DNA of 64,000 nucleotides from Synechocystis sp. PCC 7509 (GCF_000332075.2 NZ_ALVU02000001.1:2306324-2370323); one strand, 5' to 3'; positions 21,001 through 29,073 are shown, numbered from the stretch's first letter. Program-made: numbers and translations. Notes: a model not told the origin generated them from the sequence alone.

Positions 21001-21549
21001 GTAAAACGCTTGGGCGAATCTTCGCAAAAGATTTCGCAAGTAGTAAACTTAATTGGTCGATTTGCTGCTCAAACAAACTTACTGGCGCTCAAAGCTTCCA
21101 TTGAAGCAGCCAGAGCCGGAGAAGAAGGACGAGGATTTGCGGTACTAGCTGATGAAGTTCGAGTCTTAGCAAGGCAATCAGCCGACGCAACCGGAGACAT
21201 TGAAGCGCTGGTAAAAGATATTCAAACAGAAACTAGCGCTGTAGAAGCGGCAATGGCAACCGGAACAGAGCAGGTAGTTACCGGAACGCGCCTAGTAGAC
21301 GAGACTCGCCAAAGCTTAAACAAAATTACTGCCGTTAGTAGCGAGATTAGCCAATTAGTAGCGGCGATCGCATCGGCAGCAACCCTCCAGTCTGAAGCCT
21401 CAGACTCGGTAACGCACACAATGACCGACGTAGCCGCGATCGCTGGCAAAACCTCAACGGAAGTTGATTCGGTATCGGCTTCCTTTAATGACCTTTTAGT
21501 TGTGGCTCAAGAATTGAGTGCGAGTGTGGGTCAGTTTAAAGTCAGTTAA
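18019..21549 (+). CDS. Second PixJ-like chemoreceptor with two GAF domains (variant bilin site)
   Basis: A 1176-aa paralogue of the preceding receptor: TM1 (~61-83), a longer periplasmic domain, TM2 (~424-446), HAMP, GAF1 (~520-670), GAF2 (~690-845), HAMP-like and MA. GAF2 keeps DPCF (Cys747) and the canonical Cys775 at the same spacing, but the usual following His is Tyr (TECY). GAF1 has DACI (Cys575) and Lys603 in place of the canonical Cys. In the MA hairpin the invariant Asn is Lys ([18 protein letters not shown]). GAF2 and MA are nearly identical to those of the first receptor, while the periplasmic parts differ, suggesting tandem duplication with later gene conversion or sensor swapping. 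Confidence 0.9.
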   Translation: MLEQRLKKPINNSNTTNGNQASIKSAEALSAKLPLLPPVKSSTSLWERLIQPWNNLNFQTKLALLLIVSTAVPVIAVTQGLTSINQKREFGQLKESLQKDGRAFAGEYVLWTQVESQSQAQNLANLLQATKIDLSNPQQVLANQQLLRNSLIFENGEDPESSKNFQIFTDAQGRTVAQNIKVIEDTSNNTPLPVKTGVLTPQKYRSVSLPTGINLGNIPIVKNALQTGRPLDGIELIKSEPLQLLGLDKQANIGLRSQPTANLPVAKQPSPQGTYDIDGGNTGLVSMAVYPVKINNKLVGTVIVGSMLNRNYGLVDKFSQNYNVPTATVFAQDWRVTSNVPYSDGKTRAIGTRVAREVAEKVLNQGQDFSGQTNIVGKNYLTFYTPIYDHQKALNPSQAKPVGIVYIGTSLAEVESLAKNQQLTAYGIGGGLLLLISLISIPVAGSFSRSLKRLSVFAQKVGDGEQGLRLETTERADEIGVLTQELNQMAASIDTNLDSRRLEAERARFFTEIATARNADEKAIFNQALTGAREILQVDRVVIYRFNSDWSGYILSESVLPGFPRALNNKIEDACISQELIAAYKQGRVVPTNNVYEAGFHPKHLQLMDKLQIKANLVTPIVQGEELFGLLIAHNCQNTHEWQPLEIDFLTQMSAQLGLILDRVNSLKQTQAAADRAGLVRDITVKLAQATQADNIFDTAVTEIRTALKSDRVVIYSFNDKWQGTVTAESVDASFPKAMGAKIDDPCFADKYVQRYKGGRVQATNNIYKAGLTECYLKQLSIFAVQANLVAPILQNGQLLGLLIAHQCSAPRNWQQGDIDLFSQLATQIGFALDRANLLEQQKTGKELLQKRALQLLIEVDPLSRGDLTIRANVTEDEIGTVADSYNSTISSLRKIVTQVQQAAIQVAATTTNNQDSVQGLSTEAARQTEEIASALAQIAKMATSIRAVAANASQAEAAVQRATNTVEAGDLAMNRTVDGILAIRETVAETSKKVKRLGESSQKISQVVNLIGRFAAQTNLLALKASIEAARAGEEGRGFAVLADEVRVLARQSADATGDIEALVKDIQTETSAVEAAMATGTEQVVTGTRLVDETRQSLNKITAVSSEISQLVAAIASAATLQSEASDSVTHTMTDVAAIAGKTSTEVDSVSASFNDLLVVAQELSASVGQFKVS

Positions 21550-21622
21550 AAGAGTGGGGCAATTGCCGCCGCTATTGCCCTTCTTTATCGCCCAATATAT
21601 TTATAAAAACCTGGTATTTAAT

Positions 21623-24600
21623 ATGGCAATCGATGCTGATATCCGCGACCACGCCTATCAATTTTTTATTCAAGAAGCGCCAGAGCTATTACAGTTAATC
21701 GAATCAGAGTTATTAACGGTAAAGAGCGATCGCAGTGTCTCTAAAGTTCATAATATGATGCGGGCGGCTCACTCCATTAAAGGGGGAGCAGCTAGTGTTG
21801 GGCTAGATACGATCAAAACTTTGGCTCATAGCTTAGAAGATATTTTTAAAGCTCTCCACCACCAAGAATTAGTCATTGATGACAAAATAGAAGGCTTGTT
21901 GCTCCAAGCTTATGACTGTCTGCGCGTACCTTTAATGGAACAGTTAGAGACAGGTTATTTTGACCCAGAGCAGGCAATGAGCGCCGCCGAACCTGTTTTT
22001 ACTCAAATTGAAGCTCAGTTAGGCGATTTTATTGGTGCAGAAGGGGACTTGCCTAGCTCTATTGATTTAGGAGTAGACATTGCTTTATCTATTTTTGAAG
22101 TAGATGTCGCCCAAGGATTGGAGCGTTTGGAAGCCGTTTTAGCTCATCCCCAGGAGGAAGAAGTCGCTGGAGAACTAAGAGCGCAAGCTGAAGTATTTTC
22201 TGGGCTTGCCGAACTGCTTTGTATGCCAGGATTTGGAAATATTGCCCACACGGCGATCGCTGCTTTGGACGCTCACCCCGATCGGGCTTTGGAAATTACT
22301 CAAGTCGCCTTTGCCGATTTTCAGGCAGCACGAACCGGAGTTATGAATGGCGATCGCACTAAAGGCGGCGAGCCTTCGGCTCAACTCCTAGCTTTGGCAA
22401 GTAGTGAGATACCCTTGCCAACCTCGCAACCAACCAAGTTACAGCAAACAACTACCTTTCAAGAGTTTTCAGAGTTTTCGCCGACAGAGTTATTCTCCGA
22501 ATCAACAGCAAGCGCCGACACGCATTTCTTTATTGATGCTGAAGATAACAGCATGATGTTAGATGATATATTTGGCGACTTGTCAAACACGGCAGAAGTT
22601 GCACCAATAGACAATATTGAAGTTATTACCCCACCGCTAACTTTAAAGAGCGAATTTGTAGCACCAAAGCTCGACTATGCCGATCCCGATCCAGGTGTAA
22701 TGAGCATTGATGATATGTTTGGGGGCTGGTCTGGTCTAGATACTACCGAAAATGCGATCGCCGCCCAGCTAAATCCAGCTAATAAAGTTGAAGTTGATCA
22801 AGATACAGCTTCGGTAGACGATATTTTTGGCGACCTAAGTACAAGCTTTTTAACTCCACCATCTCAAATTGTAGAAATTGAAGCAACGAAGGTTGAACCA
22901 CAGCTAGATTCTCAGCAGTTTGTTCAATCCATCGAGCAAGTATTCGATCGCCTCCCGTTAATGGCAGAGGGAGACTTACCAAAGCCAGAAAACCCCATTG
23001 CTATAGTACCTGCAAAAGCAAATTTACCTGTTACTAAGCAAGCTGCAAGCCACCGGGCTAAATCTAATTCACCCCAAAAAATCGAACCAAAAGCAATTCC
23101 CACCGCCGCAAATGCTCAAGCACAGCAGCAACTCTCAGTCAGAGTTGACTTAGAACGACTCGAACGAATGAACAATACCGTCGGCGAATTGGCGATCAAC
23201 CGCAATAGTTTGTCACTGCAAAACGAACAACTACAAGCCACTGTTCAAGACCTACTACGCCGATTTAGCCAGTTTCAGAGTATGGGCAACCAGTTACGCA
23301 ATCTCTCTGACCGGATGCTAGTTTCTCCAGAGCGGTATAACTCCAATACTCCCGATCGCAAATCCAACAACGAACCGTCAATTGCTGCTGTAAGTGGAGC
23401 TTCTTTTCGTCCGGTAGATTTTGACTCGTTGGAAATGGACAGCTACGGCGAATTGCACTCTTTGCTGCAAAAAACCTTTGAGGAAATTGTGCAGCTAGAA
23501 GAAACTGTTGGGGACGTAGTGCTACTAGCTGGACAATCTAGCCAAAGCGTAGACAAACAACGGCAAATGCTTTCTCACCTGCGAGATGACTTGATGTGGG
23601 CGAGAATGCTACCCATTGGCGAAGTGCTAAACCGTTTCCCCCGGATGTTGCGCGATTTGTCTACAAGTTATGACAAGCCAGCAGAGCTAAAAATCAACGG
23701 TACAGGTGTTTTAGTTGATAAGGCAGCTTTAGAGAAGCTCTATGACCCATTGCTACACCTAATTCGTAACTCCTTCGATCACGGCATCGAACGCCCGGAA
23801 GTGCGTCGCGAACAAGGTAAATCCGAGCGCGGACAAATTGAAATTAAAGCTTATCACCAAGGTAGCCAAACCATTGTTGAAGTTAGAGACGATGGGCGGG
23901 GGATAAATTTAGAACGCATCCGCAGCCGGGCGGTAGAAATGGGTTTATTGTCGGCAGACAAAGCCGACCATGCGTCAACTTCTAACTTATTAGAATTGAT
24001 GTTTGAACCAGGGTTTTCCACCGCCAACCAAGTTAGCGAACTTTCGGGGCGCGGTGTGGGGCTAGATGTTGTTCGCAGTCAATTAAGAAGTCTCAAAGGT
24101 AGCGTCAGCGTAATTTCCGAATCAGGAGAAGGGACTTGTTTTACATTACGTATTCCTTTGACCTTGACTTTGGCAAAATTATTAGTTTGCTTTGTGGGTA
24201 ATAGTGCCTTTGCCTTGCCTTCCGACAGTATCAAAGAAATTTTGATTCCAGAACCGGAACAAGTAAAGTTTTCTGGGGGAAAAAGATTTTTACATTGGCA
24301 AGGTCGCATTGCTCCTGCCTATCACCTCTCAGAACTACTAAGCTACGCGTGTCCTTTATCAGAATCTATGCCTAGCCAAGCCTTGGTAGCTGTTCCTTCT
24401 CCCGATGACTGGGCAGCGCCGATGTTATTGCTTGAGCAAGATGGTCAAATTTTGGCGCTGGAAATCGATCGCTTGGTTACTGAGCAAGAACTTGTAATTA
24501 AACCAATGGGAGATGCGATCGCATCTCCAAGTTATATCTACGGTTGTACAATCGTCGGGGATGGTAGCTTAATTCCGGTTATTGATGGGGCGGCGCTGCT

Positions 24601-25132
24601 AGAATCTTTTGTCGGACATGGTAAACATAAATCTGTAACAATTGGTAATGCTCAATTGCCTATGGCAAGCGAAAATGGAGCAGTAGCAATTTCTGTGCCA
24701 GCTTTGCCTCCGCAAAGAATCATGACAGAAACAGTTTTAGTAGTAGATGATTCAATTACGCTGCGGCAAACTTTGGCTTTAACTTTTGAAAAAGCTGGCT
24801 ATCGAGTATTGCAAGCGCGAGATGGACGCGAGGCGATCGAACAGTTGCAAAAAAATTCGGCAACCATAAACTTAGTAGTCTGCGATGTAGAAATGCCCAA
24901 CATGAACGGCTTTGAATTTTTGAGCCAGCGCCGACAAGATCCGGTAATTTCTAAGCCGCCAGTAGTAATGCTTACTTCTCGCAGCAGTGACAAACATAGG
25001 ATGTTGGCAAAGCAATTAGGCGCTAGAGACTACTTTACTAAGCCTTACATTGAGCAGGAATTTTTGAGCGCAATTTCAACTATTATCAAGCAGGAAAATC
25101 CTTTGGGAGTGCCTGCCCTGAGCGGAAAATAA
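21623..25132 (+). CDS. pixL: CheA-type hybrid histidine kinase with C-terminal receiver (PixL-like)
   Basis: I choose ATG 21623 (MAIDADIRDHAYQFF), which gives an HPt domain at the extreme N-terminus; an upstream frame start at 21518 overlaps the receptor gene and adds 35 unrelated residues. Domains of the 1169-aa protein are HPt with His50 (AAHSIKGGA), an acidic linker (~250-480), dimerisation and HATPase (RNSFDHGIERPE, DDGRGI, LSGRGVGLDVV), a CheW-like domain, and a receiver with Asp1088 (VVCDVEMPN). The kinase autophosphorylates and passes phosphate to the PixG/PixH receivers and its own receiver. The linker has three copies of a short DDIFG-type motif at residues 314, 363 and 399. Confidence 0.93.
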   Translation: MAIDADIRDHAYQFFIQEAPELLQLIESELLTVKSDRSVSKVHNMMRAAHSIKGGAASVGLDTIKTLAHSLEDIFKALHHQELVIDDKIEGLLLQAYDCLRVPLMEQLETGYFDPEQAMSAAEPVFTQIEAQLGDFIGAEGDLPSSIDLGVDIALSIFEVDVAQGLERLEAVLAHPQEEEVAGELRAQAEVFSGLAELLCMPGFGNIAHTAIAALDAHPDRALEITQVAFADFQAARTGVMNGDRTKGGEPSAQLLALASSEIPLPTSQPTKLQQTTTFQEFSEFSPTELFSESTASADTHFFIDAEDNSMMLDDIFGDLSNTAEVAPIDNIEVITPPLTLKSEFVAPKLDYADPDPGVMSIDDMFGGWSGLDTTENAIAAQLNPANKVEVDQDTASVDDIFGDLSTSFLTPPSQIVEIEATKVEPQLDSQQFVQSIEQVFDRLPLMAEGDLPKPENPIAIVPAKANLPVTKQAASHRAKSNSPQKIEPKAIPTAANAQAQQQLSVRVDLERLERMNNTVGELAINRNSLSLQNEQLQATVQDLLRRFSQFQSMGNQLRNLSDRMLVSPERYNSNTPDRKSNNEPSIAAVSGASFRPVDFDSLEMDSYGELHSLLQKTFEEIVQLEETVGDVVLLAGQSSQSVDKQRQMLSHLRDDLMWARMLPIGEVLNRFPRMLRDLSTSYDKPAELKINGTGVLVDKAALEKLYDPLLHLIRNSFDHGIERPEVRREQGKSERGQIEIKAYHQGSQTIVEVRDDGRGINLERIRSRAVEMGLLSADKADHASTSNLLELMFEPGFSTANQVSELSGRGVGLDVVRSQLRSLKGSVSVISESGEGTCFTLRIPLTLTLAKLLVCFVGNSAFALPSDSIKEILIPEPEQVKFSGGKRFLHWQGRIAPAYHLSELLSYACPLSESMPSQALVAVPSPDDWAAPMLLLEQDGQILALEIDRLVTEQELVIKPMGDAIASPSYIYGCTIVGDGSLIPVIDGAALLESFVGHGKHKSVTIGNAQLPMASENGAVAISVPALPPQRIMTETVLVVDDSITLRQTLALTFEKAGYRVLQARDGREAIEQLQKNSATINLVVCDVEMPNMNGFEFLSQRRQDPVISKPPVVMLTSRSSDKHRMLAKQLGARDYFTKPYIEQEFLSAISTIIKQENPLGVPALSGK

Positions 25133-25161
25133 TTATTTATTAACGGGGAGGCAACTAATTT

Positions 25162-25674
25162 ATGAAAAATACTCTAGTCAAATCAAAATCTGCTAATTTG
25201 CAACAATCTTCTAGAAGCGATCGCACTGCATCGGTAAAAATGATTGTGTTTACAATCGGTAGTTTCGCTCTAGCTTTGCCTATTGAGATTGTCCACAAAG
25301 TTTTAAACCAAATTCCTGTTTATGGCAGTGGGTTAAATGGGGTAGGAGTTGCCCACGTGGGCGATCGCGAAGTTACGGTTATTGACTTGCATCGGCAATT
25401 ATTTCAATCCAGCATCATCAATGAAACATCACAAAAAGGTTATTTGCTGATTCTCCATAGCAAAAGCGGCGAATTGTACGGCATTCCCGTAGCATCAGTT
25501 CCTCTGTTGATGGATTTACCTCTCTCTACTATTCGCGTGTTACCTGAGTCTTACCGTAACGGTGACATTCTCCAAATGGCTACTCATGTCTGTTATTTGC
25601 CGGAGGAAGAACCACCACTAACAATATTTTTAGTCAATCCTGAGCAAATGTTGCAAAGCAGTAGCAAGGAATAA
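25162..25674 (+). CDS. Additional CheW-like protein at the end of the pix-like operon
   Basis: A 170-aa CheW-fold protein: KMIVFTIGSFALALPIEIVHKVL, GVGVAHVGDREVTVIDLHRQL and GIPVASVPLLMDLPLSTIRVLP. GGGGAGG lies about ten bases upstream of the ATG, a strong ribosome-binding site. It follows the CheA gene by 29 bp and precedes a strong terminator, so it belongs to the same transcript. The standard Synechocystis-type pixGHIJJL order has no such gene at this position to my knowledge. It may couple one of the two receptors specifically or compete with PixI. Confidence 0.82.
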   Translation: MKNTLVKSKSANLQQSSRSDRTASVKMIVFTIGSFALALPIEIVHKVLNQIPVYGSGLNGVGVAHVGDREVTVIDLHRQLFQSSIINETSQKGYLLILHSKSGELYGIPVASVPLLMDLPLSTIRVLPESYRNGDILQMATHVCYLPEEEPPLTIFLVNPEQMLQSSSKE

Positions 25675-25697
25675 AAAGTAATTATTGTTATTTATAT

Positions 25698-25738
25698 AGT
25701 GCGATCGCATTTTTGGGGAAGTGCGATCGCACTTTTTT
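25698..25738 (+). terminator. Rho-independent terminator built from two HIP1 palindromes
   Basis: AGTGCGATCGCA at 25698-25709 pairs perfectly with TGCGATCGCACT at 25722-25733 around a 12-nt loop, and five T residues follow. It lies 23 bp after the last gene of the pix-like operon. Both arms contain a complete HIP1 octamer. Confidence 0.8.
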
Positions 25739-25833
25739 AGGCATTGTTGATTAAATGTATGAATTTTGGCAACGAGACGTTGCTTTATATTCCGTGCGAT
25801 CGCTAATTTTTCGATGCTGCCTTTAATACTTTA

Positions 25834-26257
25834 CTAAATTGTCCAATCTTCTACTTTTAAATTGGGGACTTTCTTAAAATCTTGCATATTTCTAGTTACA
25901 AGAACCCCATTATAAGCCAGCACAGTTGAGGCAATACGCAAATCCTGTGTCCCTATTTTAATTCTTTGAGCCTTGAGCGACTCGTAAATGATACAGGCAT
26001 ATGCATTATATTGAATTATCTGAAATTCAGATAATAGCATTACCGTTTCTACTAATCGCTGGTACGCGTTCGTCAATGCTTGGTCTGTTTTTTGCTTTAG
26101 CTTCTGCAACCTGTGCTAAACGTCCTCGCAGTTGTTCTTCGACATTAATTGCCGTCGTCGCTAAGGGTTCCGAATTTGCCCGCATGAGCGCAATAATTTG
26201 TGGGTGATTGCGTCCATACAAACTCAAATGGTCTGTATCCAAAACATAGAGATTCAT
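25834..26257 (-). pseudogene. VapC-like PIN-domain toxin, frameshifted
   Basis: The N-terminal part starts at ATG 26257 and carries the first PIN acidic residue in LYVLDTDHLSLYG and the Glu in INVEEQLRGR; its frame stops at 26027. The C-terminal part, in another frame down to 25834, has YRLQL-like helical residues and the remaining acidic residues in IGTQDLRIASTV. Removing one A from the six-A run (plus-strand T6 at 26088-26093) joins the frames into 140 codons reading AEAKAKTDQALTNAYQRL, as expected for the family. PIN toxins cut tRNA or mRNA. The start overlaps the antitoxin stop (TAATG). Most likely an inactivated toxin; ribosomal slippage or a sequencing error is possible. Confidence 0.85.
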
Positions 26258-26601
26258 TAGTCATCCGTCTCTGCATTCGCTTCGGAGCGAATCTGTGCCA
26301 ATTTTTCTACCCAATCATCAAAACTGGGATCGTCAGCAAAAATTCCAGCTTGCTGCATATTCAAGCTTGAAAAATGCGGTGTAGTCGGCGGTTTTTGACT
26401 ACCCCTAAGCTCGTTGGCGGCAGTTTGGGGAAGTTCAATAGTAATTAGCTTTCCCCTAGCAAGTTGAGTTTCTAAAGCTGCTTTGGCTCTAGAAACTGCT
26501 TCTTCTTCCGTTGCTCCGTACTCGCTAACTGTTGGCATTCCCATCACTAATGCCACAAATCTTTGTTCTGCTAAATTTTGAACAAATACCTGATATTGCA
26601 T
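26257..26601 (-). CDS. HicB-like antitoxin partner of the PIN toxin
   Basis: A 114-aa protein whose first 60 residues (MQYQVFVQNLAEQRFVALVM, YGATEEEAVSRAKAALE) resemble the HicB partial RNase H-like fold. A Pro-rich linker and an acidic C-terminal tail (FADDPSFDDWVEKLAQIRSE) follow and would wrap the toxin. It is translationally coupled to the downstream PIN toxin by a one-base TAATG overlap, the standard antitoxin-toxin order. The reading frame is intact although its toxin is broken. HicB-fold antitoxins normally pair with HicA, but cyanobacterial PIN toxins with this type of partner are common. Confidence 0.7.
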   Translation of the reverse strand: MQYQVFVQNLAEQRFVALVMGMPTVSEYGATEEEAVSRAKAALETQLARGKLITIELPQTAANELRGSQKPPTTPHFSSLNMQQAGIFADDPSFDDWVEKLAQIRSEANAETDD

Positions 26602-26619
26602 ACTTAAATCCTCTCTACC

Positions 26620-26928
26620 TTATATACATATTTTGTAACAACGGCGAGTATTTTCCGGCGCGCGCAATAATAATGCTTCCCAATCTCGATTAACTCGCCG
26701 ATTGAGAGCTACTACTAACCAAGGTGACACAGCTACAGGTTTTTCTTGTTCGGCTTCGTTTTCTTCAGTAGATAACAGCCTTGGTGCTGTTATTATTTCT
26801 TCTGGCGGTACTACTACCGATACAGGTGCTTGTGCTTGTTCAACTTTGGGCGGCGTTAGTGGATTTGTCAGTTGTTCTTCTGGCGGTACTGCACTTTCTT
26901 CTTCTGGAGTTGCTTCGGAATGCGTCAT
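26620..26928 (-). pseudogene. RelE-like toxin remnant with proline/glutamate-rich N-terminus
   Basis: 102 codons. The first ~68 residues are low-complexity Pro/Glu (PEEESAVPPEE, PPEEIITAPR). The end, ALNRRVNRDWEALLLRAPEN then TRRCYK, resembles the first helices of cyanobacterial RelE/ParE-type toxins, which normally continue for about 60 more residues with the β-sheet core. Here the frame ends after six codons and the next antitoxin gene begins 18 bp later, so the catalytic core is missing. It follows the Phd-type antitoxin by 2 bp, the usual toxin place. I infer a deletion that fused two toxin-antitoxin loci; the family assignment rests on a short match. Confidence 0.6.
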
Positions 26929-26930
26929 AT

Positions 26931-27437
26931 TTATGACTGAGCCAATTCATTAGTGCTATCAACGATTGGTGTCAGTAATACTTCGTCAACTTCGTCACTA
27001 AAAGCCGCAGCGAGTTCTGGGCTAGAAATTGCTAAAGCACTCTCGTGCCACTCATGTATCAATACATCAAGCCTATCTATAGCTCCAATCTCCGATCCTA
27101 CAAGGCGAAAAGCCCTCTCTAACTCTGTGATTAATTCATTTAGCTCCTGAGAGTCAAATACTTTCAGCCATTTATGGGGATGCTCCTCAGCAATCTGCTC
27201 TCCAAGCTGCAATCGGTAAGCAACGTTAACTATGTCAAACACAACTTTTGCTTGCGTAGCTGACTTTACCCAAAATGTCATATCATCACGAGGCAACAAG
27301 GCAAAATATTCATCGTTGCGAGTGATAGTTACTGGATGCTCTCTAGCCCGATCTAAAATTCGACCCGGTTGCCGATTTAACTCCGTAGCTGTAACTAATT
27401 CATCACCGTAAACACTACTTGAGGCAGAGATCACCAT
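26931..27437 (-). CDS. Phd/YefM-family antitoxin
   Basis: A 168-aa protein. The N-terminal Phd/YefM DNA-binding fold is seen in ELVTATELNRQPGRILDRAR and HPVTITRNDEYFALLPR. The C-terminal half (LGEQIAEEHPHKWLKVFDSQ onward) is a long helical, acidic extension that would neutralise the cognate toxin. The gene is intact, while the toxin directly downstream is truncated. Two perfect palindromes lie 44-78 bp upstream of the ATG and are candidate autoregulatory operators. Confidence 0.82.
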   Translation of the reverse strand: MVISASSSVYGDELVTATELNRQPGRILDRAREHPVTITRNDEYFALLPRDDMTFWVKSATQAKVVFDIVNVAYRLQLGEQIAEEHPHKWLKVFDSQELNELITELERAFRLVGSEIGAIDRLDVLIHEWHESALAISSPELAAAFSDEVDEVLLTPIVDSTNELAQS

Positions 27438-27480
27438 AGCCCAAAAGCCTCTTGCTAAGAGTCAAAATGTTCTTCAATTT

Positions 27481-27515
27481 ATATAATTGTAATTATATAC
27501 GTATTATTATACGTA
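27481..27515. promoter_or_regulatory. Candidate operator palindromes of the Phd-type antitoxin
   Basis: Two adjacent dyads: ATATAATT-GT-AATTATAT at 27481-27498 and TACGTAT-TATT-ATACGTA at 27498-27515. Both arms are exact, and they sit 44-78 bp upstream of the antitoxin ATG at 27437. Phd/YefM proteins repress their own promoters by binding such dyads. Assignment as operator is inference from position and symmetry. Confidence 0.6.
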
Positions 27516-27769
27516 AAGCCGCAAAGAGTTTTTAGCGATTAGCAACAGTGATGGCACAAAAAATCAGTGCGATCGCATTTTTTTATTGATATAACCTCAC
27601 AAGGTAAAGCGATTTCAAACAGTGCTTTTACGGGATAACCACAAGATACTTACATCAATCAAGTATAATTACTGAACTTTGAATATAGGTGATAGGAATG
27701 TTGTTTGAGGTGGGTAAGTTATTAGTAACAGGGAACGAAAGCCACACACCACCCAACGGACACACTCAA

Positions 27770-28321
27770 ATGAAAACTGAACTACAAGCCAAGTACATCC
27801 AATTTCTTAACAACAAAAAGAACAAAGACGGCAACAAAGGTTTCACCTTAATCGAATTATTAGTTGTAATTATCATTATCGGTATTTTAGCTGCGATCGC
27901 TCTACCTAACTTCCTTAGCCAAACTGCTAAAGCCAAGCAATCTGAAGCCAAGAACACTATCAGTTCTGTTAACTCTGCTCAAACTGCTTACCGCCAAGAC
28001 AAGGCTGTATTTGCTGGTGGTACTAACGGCATGGCAGCATTGGCTCTTGGTTTGCCTACAACCACTGCTAACTACTCTTACACCTTTGGTGCTGCCGCCT
28101 CAGACCTCGTTGCAATTACCGCTGCAAAAACTGATGCTGCTCTTAAAGCTTATACAGGTGGAAGTGCAAGATATACGGATGCCACAGTAAGCGAGAGCAT
28201 CATTAATAGCGTTATATGTGAGTCCAAAACAACAACTGTTGATGCTACTACTCCTACAGGTGGTACTACAGTCAAAGCTACTTGCAATACGGCTAACGCA
28301 GTTGAACTTGGTCAACCATAA
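27770..28321 (+). CDS. Type IV pilin (PilA-like major pilin)
   Basis: I start at ATG 27770, giving a 24-residue leader MKTELQAKYIQFLNNKKNKD-GNKG before the prepilin peptidase site G|FTLIELLVVIIIIGILAAI; Glu5 of the mature protein is present. The longer frame from 27689 adds residues unlike any pilin leader. Mature length is about 159 residues, Ala/Thr-rich, with two Cys near the C-terminus (VICESK and KATCNT) for the usual disulfide loop. The protein is assembled into pili at the inner membrane. A terminator follows at 28367, so this gene is probably expressed separately from the next pilin. Confidence 0.92.
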   Translation: MKTELQAKYIQFLNNKKNKDGNKGFTLIELLVVIIIIGILAAIALPNFLSQTAKAKQSEAKNTISSVNSAQTAYRQDKAVFAGGTNGMAALALGLPTTTANYSYTFGAAASDLVAITAAKTDAALKAYTGGSARYTDATVSESIINSVICESKTTTVDATTPTGGTTVKATCNTANAVELGQP

Positions 28322-28366
28322 TAGCTACTAAAACCTATTTACTCCAAAGATAGCTGCCAAGCGGCT

Positions 28367-28400
28367 AAAGGCAACTCTTTTCAAGGGTTGCCTTTATTTT
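28367..28400 (+). terminator. Rho-independent terminator after pilin 1
   Basis: AAAGGCAAC at 28367-28375 pairs exactly with GTTGCCTTT at 28387-28395; inner CTT/AAG pairs lengthen the stem, and ATTTT follows. It lies 46 bp after the first pilin stop codon. Confidence 0.8.
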
Positions 28401-28491
28401 ATGGATTTAATCATTCAGATAAAAAATTGCTTTAGTGGTAAGTCAATAAATCCACTTATGTCTAAATTACTAATTTATTCAAATAAAACTT

Positions 28492-29010
28492 ATGAAACTA
28501 CACTTTAAAGCAAAATATCTGCAATATCTAAATAATAATTTGACTCAAGGTTTTACTTTAATTGAACTTCTAGTTGTGATTATTATTATTGCTGCACTGG
28601 CGGCTATTGCGTTACCTAGCTACCTCAATCAAACAGTTAAAGCCAGACAAGCTGAAGCTAAAAACACCATTGGTGCTATAAATTCTTCCCAGACAGCTTT
28701 TAGAGTTGCCAACCCTAGCTTTGCTAATAGTATTGCTCAATTAGCAGTGGGATTGCCAGACGATACAGTCAACTACACTTATCAAGTTACCAGCACATCA
28801 GATTTTAGCCAAACTACTGCTCAAGCAAAAAATCCTGCTCTCAAAGGTTATTCTGGAGCTTTAGAAAGTTATGCTGACACTTACCAACACCCACTAATCA
28901 CAAGCGTTCTTTGTGAAGCTGCCCTCCCTGGAATATCGCTACCTAGTGTACCTGCTCCTGGCGCACCTCCCGACTGTGCAACGGTGGGGATGGTGACTGT
29001 TGGTAGATAG
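28492..29010 (+). CDS. Type IV pilin-like protein (second copy)
   Basis: A 172-aa prepilin with a 20-residue leader MKLHFKAKYLQYLNNNLTQG and cleavage before FTLIELLVVIIIIAALAAIA. It resembles the first pilin through the helix (SEAKNTI/AEAKNTIGAINSSQ) but diverges in the globular part and ends with a Pro-rich stretch between two Cys (LCEAALPGIS...PPDCATVG). It may be a minor pilin or an alternative major pilin. It stands alone between terminator and glycosyltransferase gene. Confidence 0.9.
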   Translation: MKLHFKAKYLQYLNNNLTQGFTLIELLVVIIIIAALAAIALPSYLNQTVKARQAEAKNTIGAINSSQTAFRVANPSFANSIAQLAVGLPDDTVNYTYQVTSTSDFSQTTAQAKNPALKGYSGALESYADTYQHPLITSVLCEAALPGISLPSVPAPGAPPDCATVGMVTVGR

Positions 29011-29073
29011 TTTTTTTGAATTTGCTTACAACTGATGCAAAACATCTGGTTAGACGCTTAATTTGCTCTTATC

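Noticed and set aside
21518-21622. Upstream extension of the CheA reading frame
   Set aside because: The added 35 residues overlap the receptor gene and are unlike any HPt N-terminus; MAIDADIRDHAYQFF at 21623 is the natural start.
26702-26953. 83-codon plus-strand frame in the toxin-antitoxin island
   Set aside because: It is the antisense of the Pro/Glu-rich toxin segment, which yields Ser/Gly/Thr-rich sequence without meaning.
27689-27769. N-terminal extension of pilin 1
   Set aside because: It would give a 51-residue leader; the ATG at 27770 gives a normal prepilin leader matching pilin 2.
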